Shown here: piece by piece, positions 40,507 through 50,515 of the stretch
How the letters are laid out: the number at the start of each line of letters is the position of its first letter
How positions within the stretch are numbered: position 1 is the stretch's first letter
Assembly: GCA_024516155.1 (NCBI GenBank)
Contig: JAJJXM010000078.1
Span: forward strand, 124,001 to 188,000
Reading direction: 5' to 3'
DNA from: Pyronema omphalodes
Taxonomy: Eukaryota > Ascomycota > Pezizomycetes > Pezizales > Pyronemataceae
Length of the DNA stretch: 64,000 nucleotides
The notes under the pieces: generated by a model
What the model was told of the DNA's origin: nothing
The model's database searches: none
Seen by the model: only the letters and a program-made list of their open reading frames with translations
Made by a program: the position numbers and the translations under genes

Positions 40507-42961
40507 GGGGGGTCGTGGTGATCTTGGATGAGGCGGAGTCGGAGAGGGTCGTAGTCGGGGACGTATTGGCAGCCACGGTACATGAGTCGGTCCTGTTGTT
40601 TTGAGCAATCGGCAAGTGATATGTCTTTTGAGTGTTGGGCTCCATCATCAAGCATTTGCAGGACATGCTCCGGGAATGGGTCTGCCTTGTAACCTTCAGT
40701 GAACAACATTTCGAGCGAGGGATATTTCTCCTTTGGTGGGTTTTCGGCAGCAAGTTGAAGATTCTCAGGTAAGTTGTAGGGTTTTAAGACAGCTTGTTGG
40801 TTGGCTAACAGTCGTTCATCCCCTTCCTTTGGCAGGTCTCCAGACCTTCGAGTCAAGGCATCGGGTTTACCACCTGCAGTCCCGGGCCGGTAGATAATCT
40901 TGAAGTTGAAGCGTGACAAAAATTCGGACCACCGGGCCTGACGACGGTTCAGAAGCTTGGTAGTCATGAAGTATTCGAGATTTTTATGATCAGTGAGAAC
41001 CTGGATGGGGAATGCTGACCCCTCAAGGTGAGGACGCCATTCTTCGAAGCAGCGGACAATTGCCATCAATTCCTTATCATAGATCTCGTAGTTGCATTCC
41101 GCTGGTGAATGCTTCTTGGAGAAGAAGGCAACTGGGTGCAATATACCATCATCATCGTACTGTGATAAAACACCGGCAGAAACGTAGTCTGAGGCATCGG
41201 TTTCCACTATAACGTCACGGTCATAGTCGAAGTGTCGCAGGACTGGTGCGGTCGTAAAAGAGGTTTTTAACAAGTCAAAGGCCTTCTGTTGGTCCGGACC
41301 CCAGATGAATGGGACGGGTTTGCCGTTTTCCTTCTTGGTAAGACTGGTAAGGGGGGCAACGACTTTCGAGTAATCGCGGATGAATCGTCGGTAGAAATTT
41401 GCAAATCCAAGGAATTCTTGGACGTCCTTGAGGTTGCAAGGGTTTTCCCATTTTACCACTGTTTCTACCTTTTTCGGATCCATCTTGATACCGTCTCGTC
41501 CCACCAATAACCCAAGATACTTGACTTCTGTTTGGTGAAACTTGCATTTTTCTGGTTTTAGGTGGAGGCCGGCATTCTTCAAGGCTTCAAGAATCTGGCG
41601 AACATGTTTCCGGTGATCGTCCAGGTTTTCGGAATATATCAGGATATCGTCGAGGTATGCGGTACAGAAGAGGTCGAGGTAAGGTCGAAGAACATCATTG
41701 ATAAACGCCTGGAAATCAGCTGGGGCATTCGTAAGTCCGAAAGGCATAACAAGAGACTCGAAGAGGCCATAACGAGTGCGAAATGCAGTTTTCCATTCCT
41801 CCCCCTCTGCCATGCGTACAAGGTTGTAAGCACCTCGAATGTCCAATGTTGTGAAGTACTTGGCCTTAGACAGTTGTAGCAGGGTTTCTTGAATCAGGGG
41901 CAAGGGGTATCGATTCTTGATAGTTCCTTCATTCAATCCACGATAGTCCACACAGAGACGCAGCGAACCATCGGATTTCTTGACAAACAGGATTGGTGAG
42001 GCTGCTGGCGATGATGACCGTCGGATAAATCCTTTGGAAAGATTCTCCTCGAGCCATGCCTTGAGGGCCTCTAGTTCTGTGCGCGACAGGGAATACAGGG
42101 GGCCAAAAGGTGGTGTAAATCCCTCCTTCAACGGGATCCGGTGGTCGTAGGGTCGGTGGGGTGGCAGCTTATTGGCAACAGCTTCTTCGAACAAGTTCAA
42201 GAAATCGTGATACTCCGTTGGTACGATTCGTTTCAGGTCCTCAGGAGTGTTGACTTTGTTATCGAGGGCTTTATTTAACTCATACAGAGACAGGGAAAAT
42301 ATGGAGAGTCTCTGTTTCTTAGCCACTCGACAGAAGGAAGATGCTGTCAGGGAGGCGATGTGTAGTTTGGCTGGGGCCGCAGAGAGTGGGTACAGGAAGG
42401 TTTCTGGAGGTTCTTCACTGAGACCAGAGACAGTTGTTGGTACTGGGTTGCAGTGGGCCAGGCAGTATTGTGATCCGAACGTGATTGTTCCTGAGCTGAA
42501 GCGAATTGCAACATCATGAAGTTGCAACCAGGGGATTCCAAGGACTAGGGGGTAGTGGCCTAATTTAGTGACGAACATAGGGAGCTGTTCGCGGTGCTCG
42601 TGTATGGTGCATTGGGCAAGGGCGAGGTGGGTGATGTCACCAGAGGCAATAGGTCGGCCATCGATGACTTCCAGGGCACGGGGTTTTCGTAGGGGTTGCA
42701 GGGGGATCTGGTGATGGCGGGCGAAGTCTTCATCAACAAAGGAGATACCAGTGGCGCCACAGTCGATTAGCGCATGGGTACGAATGTTTTTATCACCGAA
42801 GGTAAGCGTGCAAGAGACAACAAGATGTTTTCCTTCCATTGACATTTCTTCTACTACTGCATTCGTAATTCCAGGACCAGGTACTTTCCAACTAAATGAA
42901 GACAACAAAAGAGAGTGACCAGCAGCATAGCCATCTATGTGCGGCTGGTCTAGGCATTTCC
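40507..42961 (-). CDS. pol: D1 Pol, N-terminal part (PR, RT, RH, start of IN)
   Basis: In the -1 frame from the gag overlap. The protease has THALIDCGATGISF (DCG instead of D(T/S)G). RT has YPLPLIQETLLQLSKAKYFT and [11 protein letters not shown] (YLDD). RNase H has VETDASDYVSAGVLSQ. After DHHDPP the frame is lost at a run of seven G (plus strand 40,506-40,512), where D2 has six. The open frame then runs meaninglessly to 40,428. The true Pol continues in the frame of 39,254-40,505. Confidence 0.92.
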
Positions 42962-42962
42962 C
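42917..42962 (-). promoter_or_regulatory. D1 -1 ribosomal frameshift signal
   Basis: The gag codons TCG GGA AAT GCC TAG contain the canonical heptamer G GGA AAT (42,962-42,956). A 5-nt spacer (GCCTA) follows, then a two-part stem-loop at 42,950-42,917: GACCAGC pairs with GCTGGTC, and inside it CATAG pairs with CTATG around an ATGG loop. The -1 frame is open into pol. Confidence 0.85.
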
Positions 42963-44092
42963 GACTCCTCGTCAGAGAGGGGAGTCTCCGGAACTGGGTT
43001 AGGCGCAACTGCTGCGGCACGAAGGGTGGCCGGTTTATTCGGGCAGGCTGCAGCCATGTGTCCATGTCCACCACAGTAGAGGCAGCGGCCTTCAGCTAGG
43101 CGAGCAGCGCGTTCCTGGGGTGTAATCTTGCGTCGATTAGCAGAGAGGTCCATGGGGGCAGGTCCGTAGTAGGGTGTGCTGGGCGGAGCGGGTCGTTGTG
43201 CGGGTGCAGGAGCGAAGGCGGGTGGGGCTGCACGGGGTGTGGCGTGACTCGTAGTGCGGGAACCAGTTCTCAACTTTCGCAGATTATCGATGGCACGGAT
43301 CTGGGAGTCCAGGTTTTGACACTGGTTGACGAAGGTGCGGAGATCGGTAGCAGGGGGTGCCCCAATGAGTTTCTCAAGAATCTCAATGGACAGGCCATTG
43401 CGAAGAGCATCCATGGTAGCGCGTTCATCCCAGTTAAGTTCAGAGACCAACCTAGAGAACTCAGCGTAGTAGGCTGAGAACTCCTTGTTGCCTTGTCGGA
43501 GGGCCTGGAGCTTGTGTCTGGCGGTTGCAGCTGCATCGGGATCGCCAAAGGTAGCCCGAAGGATCCTGATAACATCTTCAACATCGTCCAGGGATGCCGT
43601 TTCGCCATCTTCGCGGATGAAGGGGATCAGTTGTTGCATGGCACGACCTCGGAGGCGTCCCACAGCGTAGGCAACACGTTGTTTGGCAGTGGGGTAGCGA
43701 CCCTGGTCACTGAGGAGCTTGAGGCGTAGGTGGGTGACAAATGCTCGGAGTTCTTCCCTGGAGCCATCATACAAAGGTGCATCAGGGAGTTTCTCACCCT
43801 GGCCCGCAGGCTGTGGGGCAGCAAGGAGGCGGGTGATGATTTCGCGTTGTCGGGCAAGTTCGGCTTCCGCAGCATCGGCCCGAGCAGTTTCCTCAGCCAG
43901 GGTTGGTTGGTTGGGGTCAACATCAGGTTCTGGGGCGGGATCGGGCAGGACATGGTCAGGGGCGTTGAGAACATGACCACAGAGGTTGCGGACAAAGTTG
44001 ACCGGACCAATTGTGGGGTCGAAGGCGGTGATAGTGGAAGCATCTTGGATGTTAGCCCAGAGCTCATCGGTGAAGGTTTTGTGGACAGGCAT
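42950..44092 (-). CDS. gag: D1 Gag
   Basis: 380 residues from MPVHKTFTDELWANIQDAST. The conserved Gag domain is centred on APLYDGSREELRAFVTHLRL and GDPDAAATARHKLQALRQGN with EFSAYYAEFSRLV. A Pro/Ala-rich linker and one CCHC knuckle, CLYCGGHGHMAAAC (starting at residue 337), follow. It has the same domain order as C Gag but the sequence is clearly a different family. It ends ...DEESGNA with TAG inside the frameshift signal. Confidence 0.93.
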   Translation of the reverse strand: MPVHKTFTDELWANIQDASTITAFDPTIGPVNFVRNLCGHVLNAPDHVLPDPAPEPDVDPNQPTLAEETARADAAEAELARQREIITRLLAAPQPAGQGEKLPDAPLYDGSREELRAFVTHLRLKLLSDQGRYPTAKQRVAYAVGRLRGRAMQQLIPFIREDGETASLDDVEDVIRILRATFGDPDAAATARHKLQALRQGNKEFSAYYAEFSRLVSELNWDERATMDALRNGLSIEILEKLIGAPPATDLRTFVNQCQNLDSQIRAIDNLRKLRTGSRTTSHATPRAAPPAFAPAPAQRPAPPSTPYYGPAPMDLSANRRKITPQERAARLAEGRCLYCGGHGHMAAACPNKPATLRAAAVAPNPVPETPLSDEESGNA

Positions 44093-44095
44093 GAT

Positions 44096-44326
44096 TTAGT
44101 GGCGGGGTACTGGGACAGTGAGGGTAAACAGGATTGAGCTGGAGTTTCCGGAGGTTGACGGTGGTTGGTATTTCCACAGGATTGCTAGGTAGCCGTATTC
44201 TTTGGCCAGCTGGAGGGCGATCTGGGCGTCTTCGTAGTAGGAGGTCGGGATACCAAATCTGAAGAACAGGTGTTCCGGACTGATCAAGGCAGGTTCGAAT
44301 TCGCGGACCCAAGCGACTTTGTTCAT
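44096..44326 (-). CDS. D1 leader ORF, 76 residues
   Basis: The ATG at 44,326 opens MNKVAWVREFEPALISPEHL. The ORF ends with TAA (44,098-44,096) only 3 nt before the gag ATG (44,092). Its central segment YYEDAQIALQLAKEYGY aligns with LDEIEIARQLGNEYAAT of the C leader ORF. No known domain. The closeness of stop and start implies reinitiation or leaky scanning for Gag. Confidence 0.55.
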   Translation of the reverse strand: MNKVAWVREFEPALISPEHLFFRFGIPTSYYEDAQIALQLAKEYGYLAILWKYQPPSTSGNSSSILFTLTVPVPRH

Positions 44327-44495
44327 GAACAATGACTACAGGAGGCAGTTATCTTGACTGGCAGTGTCAGGTATTCTTCAAATTCGCAAGCGAAGATCGG
44401 AATACACAGCAGCAACTCGGCAAGAATAAAGACACTCTTGGTGGTTTGTTCTGGGGTTCAAAGGCTATGGACTGCGTAGGTTGGAGATTTGTTCG

Positions 44496-44504
44496 ACAGA
44501 ACGT
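44496..44504 (-). promoter_or_regulatory. D1 primer-binding site, self-priming type
   Basis: The sense strand ACGTTCTGT starts 2 nt after the LTR. It is complementary over 9 nt to ACAGAACGT in the LTR downstream of its TATA box. This is the same layout as in C and A, though the match is shorter. Confidence 0.65.
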
Positions 44505-44506
44505 AA

Positions 44507-45045
44507 TGTAACGGGACAGGCTCGAGGGAACGTCCAAGGTACGCAGTGTTCAGGACAGAGGGCAAGAACAGGAACGTAGAGCAAGGGGAGGAGATACTGG
44601 GAGGAGGAGGCAGAGGTCAAGACGAAGACAAGGCTGGAGGAGGAGGAGTTGTCAAGGTAACTAGATTGCTAACTGGACAAGACGTTCTGTAAAGAAGAAA
44701 GAAAAGGAAACGGACAGAGCGGAGGGAGAGCCCTCCTTATATACACAAATCCTCCTAAGAACAACCCAAACCCTGACAGGGTTTTCAACCGAGCCAAGAA
44801 CCTAAACAAAGAAGCCAAGAAACTAATGCATGTGATAACAATGTGACGCTTGTGCTGATGAAACGAACTAAGATAACTAAGACAGATAAGGAAGGTGATA
44901 AGGAAAGGATAGACTAGTGCGTTGCGGCTGCGAGGGTGGCTGTACTGGTGCTGACATATGATGTGGCGCAGCCCTGCGGCTGTGCTCTATGACTGTGCAG
45001 GCTGAGACAATCCAGAATACGGGTGACAACGCTGGAGCCGTGACA
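44507..45045 (-). repeat. D1 5' LTR with TATA box
   Basis: 539 bp. On the sense strand TATATAA (44,743-44,737) is followed, 53 nt from its start and after a pyrimidine-rich tract, by ACAGAACGT (44,690-44,682). This is complementary to the primer site. Confidence 0.95.
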
Positions 45046-45836
45046 CGGACGGCCAAACAGAGCGAATGAACGCCATTATGGAACAATACCTCCGAGCTCA
45101 CGTCAACTATCTTCAAGACGATTGGGCTGATTGGTTACCATTAGCGGAATTCGCTGCGAATAACCAAGCCTCCGAGACAACGGGAACTTCCCCGTTCTTT
45201 GCCAATAAAGGATTCGACCCCCGTTGTCAATTCGATTTACTTCCAGCAGCTACGAACGATGTAAACGATCGACGGGCCCTCACAACTTCGAAAACCCTCG
45301 CCGAAATCCATAACCATTTACGAGCTGAGATCAACAGAGCTAATCTACGTTATCAAGAGAATGCCGATAAACATCGACTCCCGTCACCGAATTATCAGCC
45401 CGGAGATCTGGTATGGATGAATGCCCGTAATTGGAAAACCCGTCGACCCTCCCGGAAATTAGACAACAAACGTTACGGACCCCTCAAGATTATCGCCAAA
45501 GTATCCCCCTATGCCTACCGATTAGAACTACCTCCGACAATGAAATGCCACAACGTTCAACATGTTTCCTTATTGGAACCCGCTGCGAATGACCCCTACC
45601 CCGGTCAACAATCAGACCCACCACCCCCGGTGAAAATCGACGGTGAAGACGAATACTTCATCGAAGCTATCCTCGACTCCCGAATTCACCGGAAGAAACT
45701 TCAGTATATGGTTAAATGGGTTGGATACGATATGCCCGATTGGGAACCCGCCGAACTCCATTCCGACAGTAAAGCCGTTGACGACTTTCATGAAAAGTAT
45801 CCTGATAAACCGGGACCCCTCCCCAACTTATCTTAG
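45046..45836 (+). CDS. pol: C1 Pol, C-terminal part after D1
   Basis: Begins with the duplicated CGGAC and continues GQTERMNAIMEQYLRAHVNY, holding the third acidic residue of the DDE core. It runs through the integrase C-terminal region (LDNKRYGPLKIIAKV, YAYRLELPPTM) into a chromodomain (EDEYFIEAILDSRIHRKKLQ, VKWVGYDMPDWEPAEL). The stop is TAG at 45,834. Without D1 this joins 35,748-38,689 to give a full C-family Pol. Confidence 0.92.
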
Positions 45837-45861
45837 AAGTTACTTCGCCGGAGCTCAGTCT

Positions 45862-45875
45862 CAGAAGGGGGATCC
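45862..45875 (+). promoter_or_regulatory. C1 polypurine tract
   Basis: CAGAAGGGGGATCC lies directly before the 3' LTR. The same tract (as its complement) borders the C2 LTR at 52,801. Confidence 0.7.
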
Positions 45876-47035
45876 TGTCACGGCTCGAGAATTATTACCT
45901 TCCCCCTCCTCGTCATTCATTCACCTATTATCATTCGCTTCATTATCCAGCACTCGTTTGTTTATTTATTTCTATTATCCTTCGGTCTTCGATCATCACT
46001 CGTCACTCGCCTGGGTTAGGGTTGCGCTCAATTCCCAAATTGTCAAAAAGGTCACGTGACTTACCCCCTGGGTTAGGGGTCAGCTCGGATCCCTTTTCGG
46101 AAATTCCATACCTACGGTCTACCGATCATCTTATCCGATTAGATAAGATCGGTCACGTGTTCTAATCAATAGTAGATCAGTATGCACGCGCACTGGTCTA
46201 CTAATGTGCGCACACGTGACTAGGGCTAGGGCACGATCATCTTATCGATAAGATAAGATCTAGTCATGTGACCTTATCAGTATTGCACCATCTTTCCAAT
46301 CGCAGCTGATCTGGTTTCACGTGACTAGGGTTAGGGTTGCACCCGCACGCACACAAACTAGGGTTAGGTTTGTGACCGTACGCGCACAGCTAGGGTTAGG
46401 GTTACGGACACACGCGCACGATTAGGGTTACGGAAGCACGCGCGTGACTACGCTTAGGGTTACGCTAGCGCGCACGCGAAGTACGCTACCGCGCACGCGA
46501 GTTACGTATCGCGCACGCGAGATACGCCAACGAGCGCGCGAGATACGCTAACGAGCGCGCGACGAGGCTGTGCACGCAAACACGCTAATTTGGTACGAAC
46601 GCGTTAGCGCGTCTAGAACGCGCAACCGCGACCGCGTTGTTTACTTAGTTATTTTTCGGGAAAATTCTGCAAGTAGTGGCTCGGCGTGTAAGGAGGAAAA
46701 ATTGTATATAAGAGGATTGTTTCTTTGTTTGTTTATTTTGTTTTTCTTTTCTCCTTACACAGTTATTTGTTTATTTACAAATTCAAATACTTTGTCGAAA
46801 ATCTTTGTTTACGTCCTCGTTCTCGTCCCCGTCTTTGGATCTCTTTGTCCCTTGAAATCTTTGTTTATTTCCTTAACTTCTAAACACAGAAAGTCTTTAA
46901 GTTGATGCTAGACACAGCTTAAGAGTTTCTAACGTTGAAGTTATTATAAGGATATATCCATTGAACTCAAGAGTGAATAATTGAGAAGAGCCCTCAGGTT
47001 CTCCGTCAGCTATCTCTCCCTTGTTCGCCGTTACA
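45876..47035 (+). repeat. C1 3' LTR
   Basis: 1,160 bp, longer than the 5' copy by one extra unit of the GC-rich tandem array (AACGAGCGCGCGAGATACGC region, 46,525-46,560). Confidence 0.93.
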
Positions 47036-47463
47036 CTATTCGTCTGCCTTGCATTGTCCTGAGAATTCCCTTCTCTTGCAAGCCCTCTGGTAGCCGTGCT
47101 TGGTGGAACACGACCTCAAGTATAAGGAGGTGTCCCTTCGCCGTCGTCTTCTGTCTCCATCAGCGTCGTCTGTAGTTCTCTCGTGGGTAAGTCGACACCC
47201 ATGAGGTAAGTTGTTCCTCGTTCCCATCCATCTGTGATCCTCCCAAACTGACAGTGAATAACAGGTAGCGACGCCTCAGGCCAGGATCCTCGTGAGGTCC
47301 TTTCGGAAAGTCACGAATCACGTGACGTGGCTAGCTGGAGCTTCTCAGGGGGTTCCGGCCCGGGAATACTAACCTTATTATTCATTCTCCTGTCGAGTTT
47401 GCCATGTTCTCTAAATGTTATACATGTTACCTATTCTATACTCACACAGAATAGGGTGTGACA
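47036..47463 (-). repeat. Solo LTR A', right piece
   Basis: Ends ...AGGGTGTGACA followed by ATATG (47,464-47,468), completing the target duplication with 32,986-32,990. Blocks such as CCTCCCAAACTGACAGTGAA and TCCTGTCGAGTTTGCCAT are shared with the A1 and A'' LTRs. Confidence 0.8.
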
Positions 47464-48503
47464 ATATGTCGGGTTTTCCTGCCAACTTCCCCGGACGATA
47501 CGTGATCGTGAAGTCATAGTTAGCCAGTTGTTCCGCCCATCGGGCCTGTCGGAGGTTGAGGTCCCTCTTCGTTTGCCAATACTCTAGGTTTTTATGGTCT
47601 GACAGTATCCGGATACTGTGTTTCGTCGATTTGCAGTATGTCGACCATTTGTCCAATGCTTCCACTATTGCCAGGAGCTCCTTATCGTGGATGTCGTAAT
47701 TGAGCTCCGCTTCTTTTAATTTTCTTGAAAAATAGGCAAGGGGGTGCAGTACGTTGGAGTCGTCGGGTTGTGAGCAGACTGCCCCGATGGCATAGTCTGA
47801 GGCGTTTGTTTCCAGGGTGAGTGGCCGATCCGCGTCGAAATGTTGCAGGATCGGTTGGGATATCATTGCCGTCTTGAGTTGCTCAAAGGCCCGTTGTGTC
47901 TCGTCGTTCCATTCCCAGGGTACCTGTTTTTTCGTCAATCGTGTCAATGGCGTGGTGATCTTGCTGAAATCCCGGATGAATCGACGGTAAAAATTGGCGA
48001 ATCCCAGGAAACTTTAGACTCCCTTCACATTTACCGGTTCCTTCCATTCCTTAACCGCCCTAATTTTCTCGGGGTCCATCTGCAACCCTGTGGGGGAGAT
48101 GATGTATCCCAGGTATTCCGTCTTCTTTGTGTGGAATTCACATTTCGCGGGTTTCAGGGTCAGTACTACGTCCCTTAACCTTTCCAGGACCATGCGTACG
48201 TGTCTCTGATGCTCCACCAGATTATCCGAGTAAATCAATATGTCATCGAGATAGGCGATGCAAAAGATGTCAAGGTAATCACTTAAGACTTCGTTCATCC
48301 ATCGTTGAAACGAAGCTGGAGCATTTGTCAAACCAAATGGCATCACCAAATACTCGTATACACCGTACTTGGTACGGAACGCAGTTTTCCATTCCTCTCC
48401 TGTGGCTATTCGGAGGTTATGGTATGCATCTCGCACATCTAATTTGGTGTAGATCTTGGCGTTGGAAAGTCTATCCAACGCTTCCCCTATCAGCGGGAGT
48501 GGG
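47464..48503 (-). pseudogene. pol: Element B Pol, RT-RNase H part
   Basis: The minus-strand frame starts inside RT at [20 protein letters not shown], where D2 is inserted. It runs through [15 protein letters not shown] and [11 protein letters not shown] (the YLDD active site), then RNase H ([16 protein letters not shown], where the usual ETDAS Asp is Asn) to [12 protein letters not shown], where the solo LTR A' is inserted. A TAA at 48,016-48,014 replaces the Gln of the QSFLGFAN motif (CAA to TAA). The rest of the element upstream (gag, PR) lies beyond D2 and outside the window. Confidence 0.85.
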
Positions 48504-49041
48504 TGTAACGGGACAGGCTCGAGGGAACGTCCAAGGTACGCAGTGTTCAGGACAGAGGGCAGGAACAGGAACGTAGAGCAAGAGGAGGAGATACTGGAAG
48601 GAGGAGGCAGAGGTCAAGACGAAGACAAGGCTGGAGGAGGAGGAGTTGTCAAGGTAACTAGATTGCTAACTGGACAAGACGTTCTGTAAAGAAGAAAGAA
48701 AAGGAAACAGACAGAGCGGAGGGAGAGCCCTCCTTATATACACAAATCCTCCTAAGAACAACCCAAACCCTAACAGGGTTTTCAACCGAGCCAAGAACCT
48801 AACCAAAGAAGCCAAGAGCCTAATGCATGTGATAACAATGTGGCGCTTGTGCCGATGAAACGAACTAAGATAACTAAGACAGAAAAGGAAGGTGGTAAGG
48901 AAAGGACAACTAGTGTGTTGCGGCTGCGAGGGTGGCTGGGCTGGTGCTGACATGTGATGTGGCGCAGCCCTGCGGCTGCGCTCTATGACTGTGCAGGCTA
49001 AGGCAATCCAGAATACGGGTGACGATGCTGGAGCCGTGACA
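48504..49041 (-). repeat. D2 3' LTR
   Basis: 538 bp, about 3% different from the D1 LTRs by eye (for example CCCTAACAGGG for CCCTGACAGGG, and GACAGAAAAGG for GACAGATAAGG). Confidence 0.93.
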
Positions 49042-49066
49042 GGAGCCCCCTCTTAGGCTCGAGTTC

Positions 49067-50515
49067 CTACGAGAGAGGTCGAGGCTTGTCTGGGTATTGC
49101 TGGTGAAACTCGTCGACGGCCGCAACGTCTTCAAGGAATTCCTCTGGTTCCCATGTTGGCGTGTAGTCACCCTTCCATTTCACGAGGTACTGCAAGCGAC
49201 CTCGTCTAACCCGGCTGTCAAGGATTTCGTCGACGAACCATTCCTCTTCACCATCAACAACAACAGGCAGGGGAGGCGGTAGTATTTGTCCAGGCAAAGG
49301 ATCCAACTGGGCAGGGTTGAGTAGTGATACTGGAAATGTCCGGAGATGGTTCATGGTGCCGGGGATGTCGAGTTCGTATGCATGTGTGCCAATGGCTCTG
49401 ACAACACGATACGGGCCGAGGTGCTTATTTTCCAACTTCCGTGATGGCCGTTCGGTGCGCAGGTTGCGAGCGTCTAGCCAGACAAGATCGTTGGGTTTAA
49501 ACACAGGGGCTGGTACACGTGACCGGTCGGCCGCTTCTGTATATCGTGCCTGGGCGTACTTCATTTCTGATCGCAGAACGTCATGAATGTGTGACATTCG
49601 TTCTGCTACTAGTTTAGCGTTGACTTCATCTGGGTTATCGGTTCTGATATTGAGTTCGAAGGAGCACTTTGGGTGCCTGCCGTAGATCGCAAAGAACGGG
49701 GAGAGGGTAGTCGTATCGGATACTGGTTGTTTGCTGCAAACTCAGCTAGGGACAAGTACTTTGTCCAGTCGTCCTGCAGGTAGGAGATGTAAGCTCGCAG
49801 ATACTGTTCGGTGACGGCGTTTATACGTTCTGTTTGACCGTCTGTCTGGGGGTGGAATGCTGTGCTTGTTGCCGTTTCGATCCCCAGACAGGATGCAAGA
49901 TATTTCCAGAAGTTGGCGATGAACTGTGGTCCTCGATCAGAGATAAGAACATCTGGCAGGCCATGCAATCGGAAAATGTTATCCACAAGGAGCTTAGCAA
50001 ACCCTTGAGCTGTGATGGTCGTATGGCAGGGGATCAAGTGCCGTTGCTTCGTCAGTCGACATACAACTGCACAAATTGCATCGTATCCATCGGATGGAGG
50101 AAGGCCAGTGATGAAGTCTACCGAAACGCTTTGCCAAGGTTGATGTGGGACGGGCAGAGGTTTGAGGGTACCAAAGGGAGCGTGTCTTGTGGCTTTAGTA
50201 CGTTTGCAGGTATGACAATTGCGTACAAACCGTTCGACATCAGTCCGCATTGATGGCCAGTAGTAGTTCCTGGAGAGAAGCTCGAAGGTCTTGGCCTGTC
50301 CTGGATGTCCCATGGTAGGGGGGTCATGGTGATCTTGGATGAGGCGGAGTCGGAGGGGGTCGTATTCGGGAACGTATCGGCAGCCACGGTACATGAGTCG
50401 GTCCTGTTGTTTTGAGCAATCGGCAAGTGATATGTCCTTCGAATGTTGGGCTCCATCATCAAGCATTTGCAGGACATGCTCCGGGAATGGGTCTGCCTTG
50501 TAACCTTCAGTGAAC
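49067..50515 (-). pseudogene. pol: D2 Pol, integrase-chromodomain part with 1-nt deletion
   Basis: It reads through DHHDPPTMGHPGQAKTFELL (six G at 50,318-50,323, frame intact here), the HHCC finger and the DDE core to FAANNQ. There a T is missing (ATACTGG near 49,722 against ATACTTGG in D1) and the frame shifts. The chromodomain part continues in another frame (49,067-49,597). Together the two D copies show that each is broken at a different place and intact where the other is broken. Confidence 0.9.

Larger units (their letters stand above)
38690..45045 (-). mobile_element. Ty3/gypsy chromovirus D1, complete with TSD
   Basis: 6,356 bp, minus orientation, flanked by CGGAC at 38,685-38,689 and 45,046-45,050. 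Both LTRs are 539 bp and identical as far as I can read, so this is the youngest insertion in the window. The order on the minus strand is LTR, self-priming site, leader ORF, gag, frameshift site, pol with chromodomain, polypurine tract, LTR. One homopolymer indel disrupts pol. Confidence 0.95.
33255..47035 (+). mobile_element. Ty3/gypsy chromovirus C1, interrupted by D1
   Basis: The LTRs (33,255-34,397 and 45,876-47,035) bracket a leader ORF, gag, pol and chromodomain. D1 (38,690-45,045) sits inside the integrase. The LTRs differ by about a dozen substitutions plus a ~21-bp tandem-unit difference. The flanking pentamers (GGTAT, CTATT) do not match as a target duplication. Without D1 the element is about 7.4 kb. 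Confidence 0.9.
48504..50515 (-). mobile_element. Ty3/gypsy D2, 3' part, truncated by C2
   Basis: A second D-family copy in the same orientation as D1, inserted in element B's RT (left flank GTGGG, 48,499-48,503). The 3' LTR (48,504-49,041, 538 bp) and the pol C-terminal half are present. At 50,516 the C2 LTR interrupts it inside RNase H/linker (FTEGYK). The rest lies outside the window. Confidence 0.9.

Noticed and set aside
44285..44300. tRNA B-box-like GGTTCGAATTC
   Set aside because: It lies in the D1 leader ORF, has no A box at the right distance and cannot form a cloverleaf.
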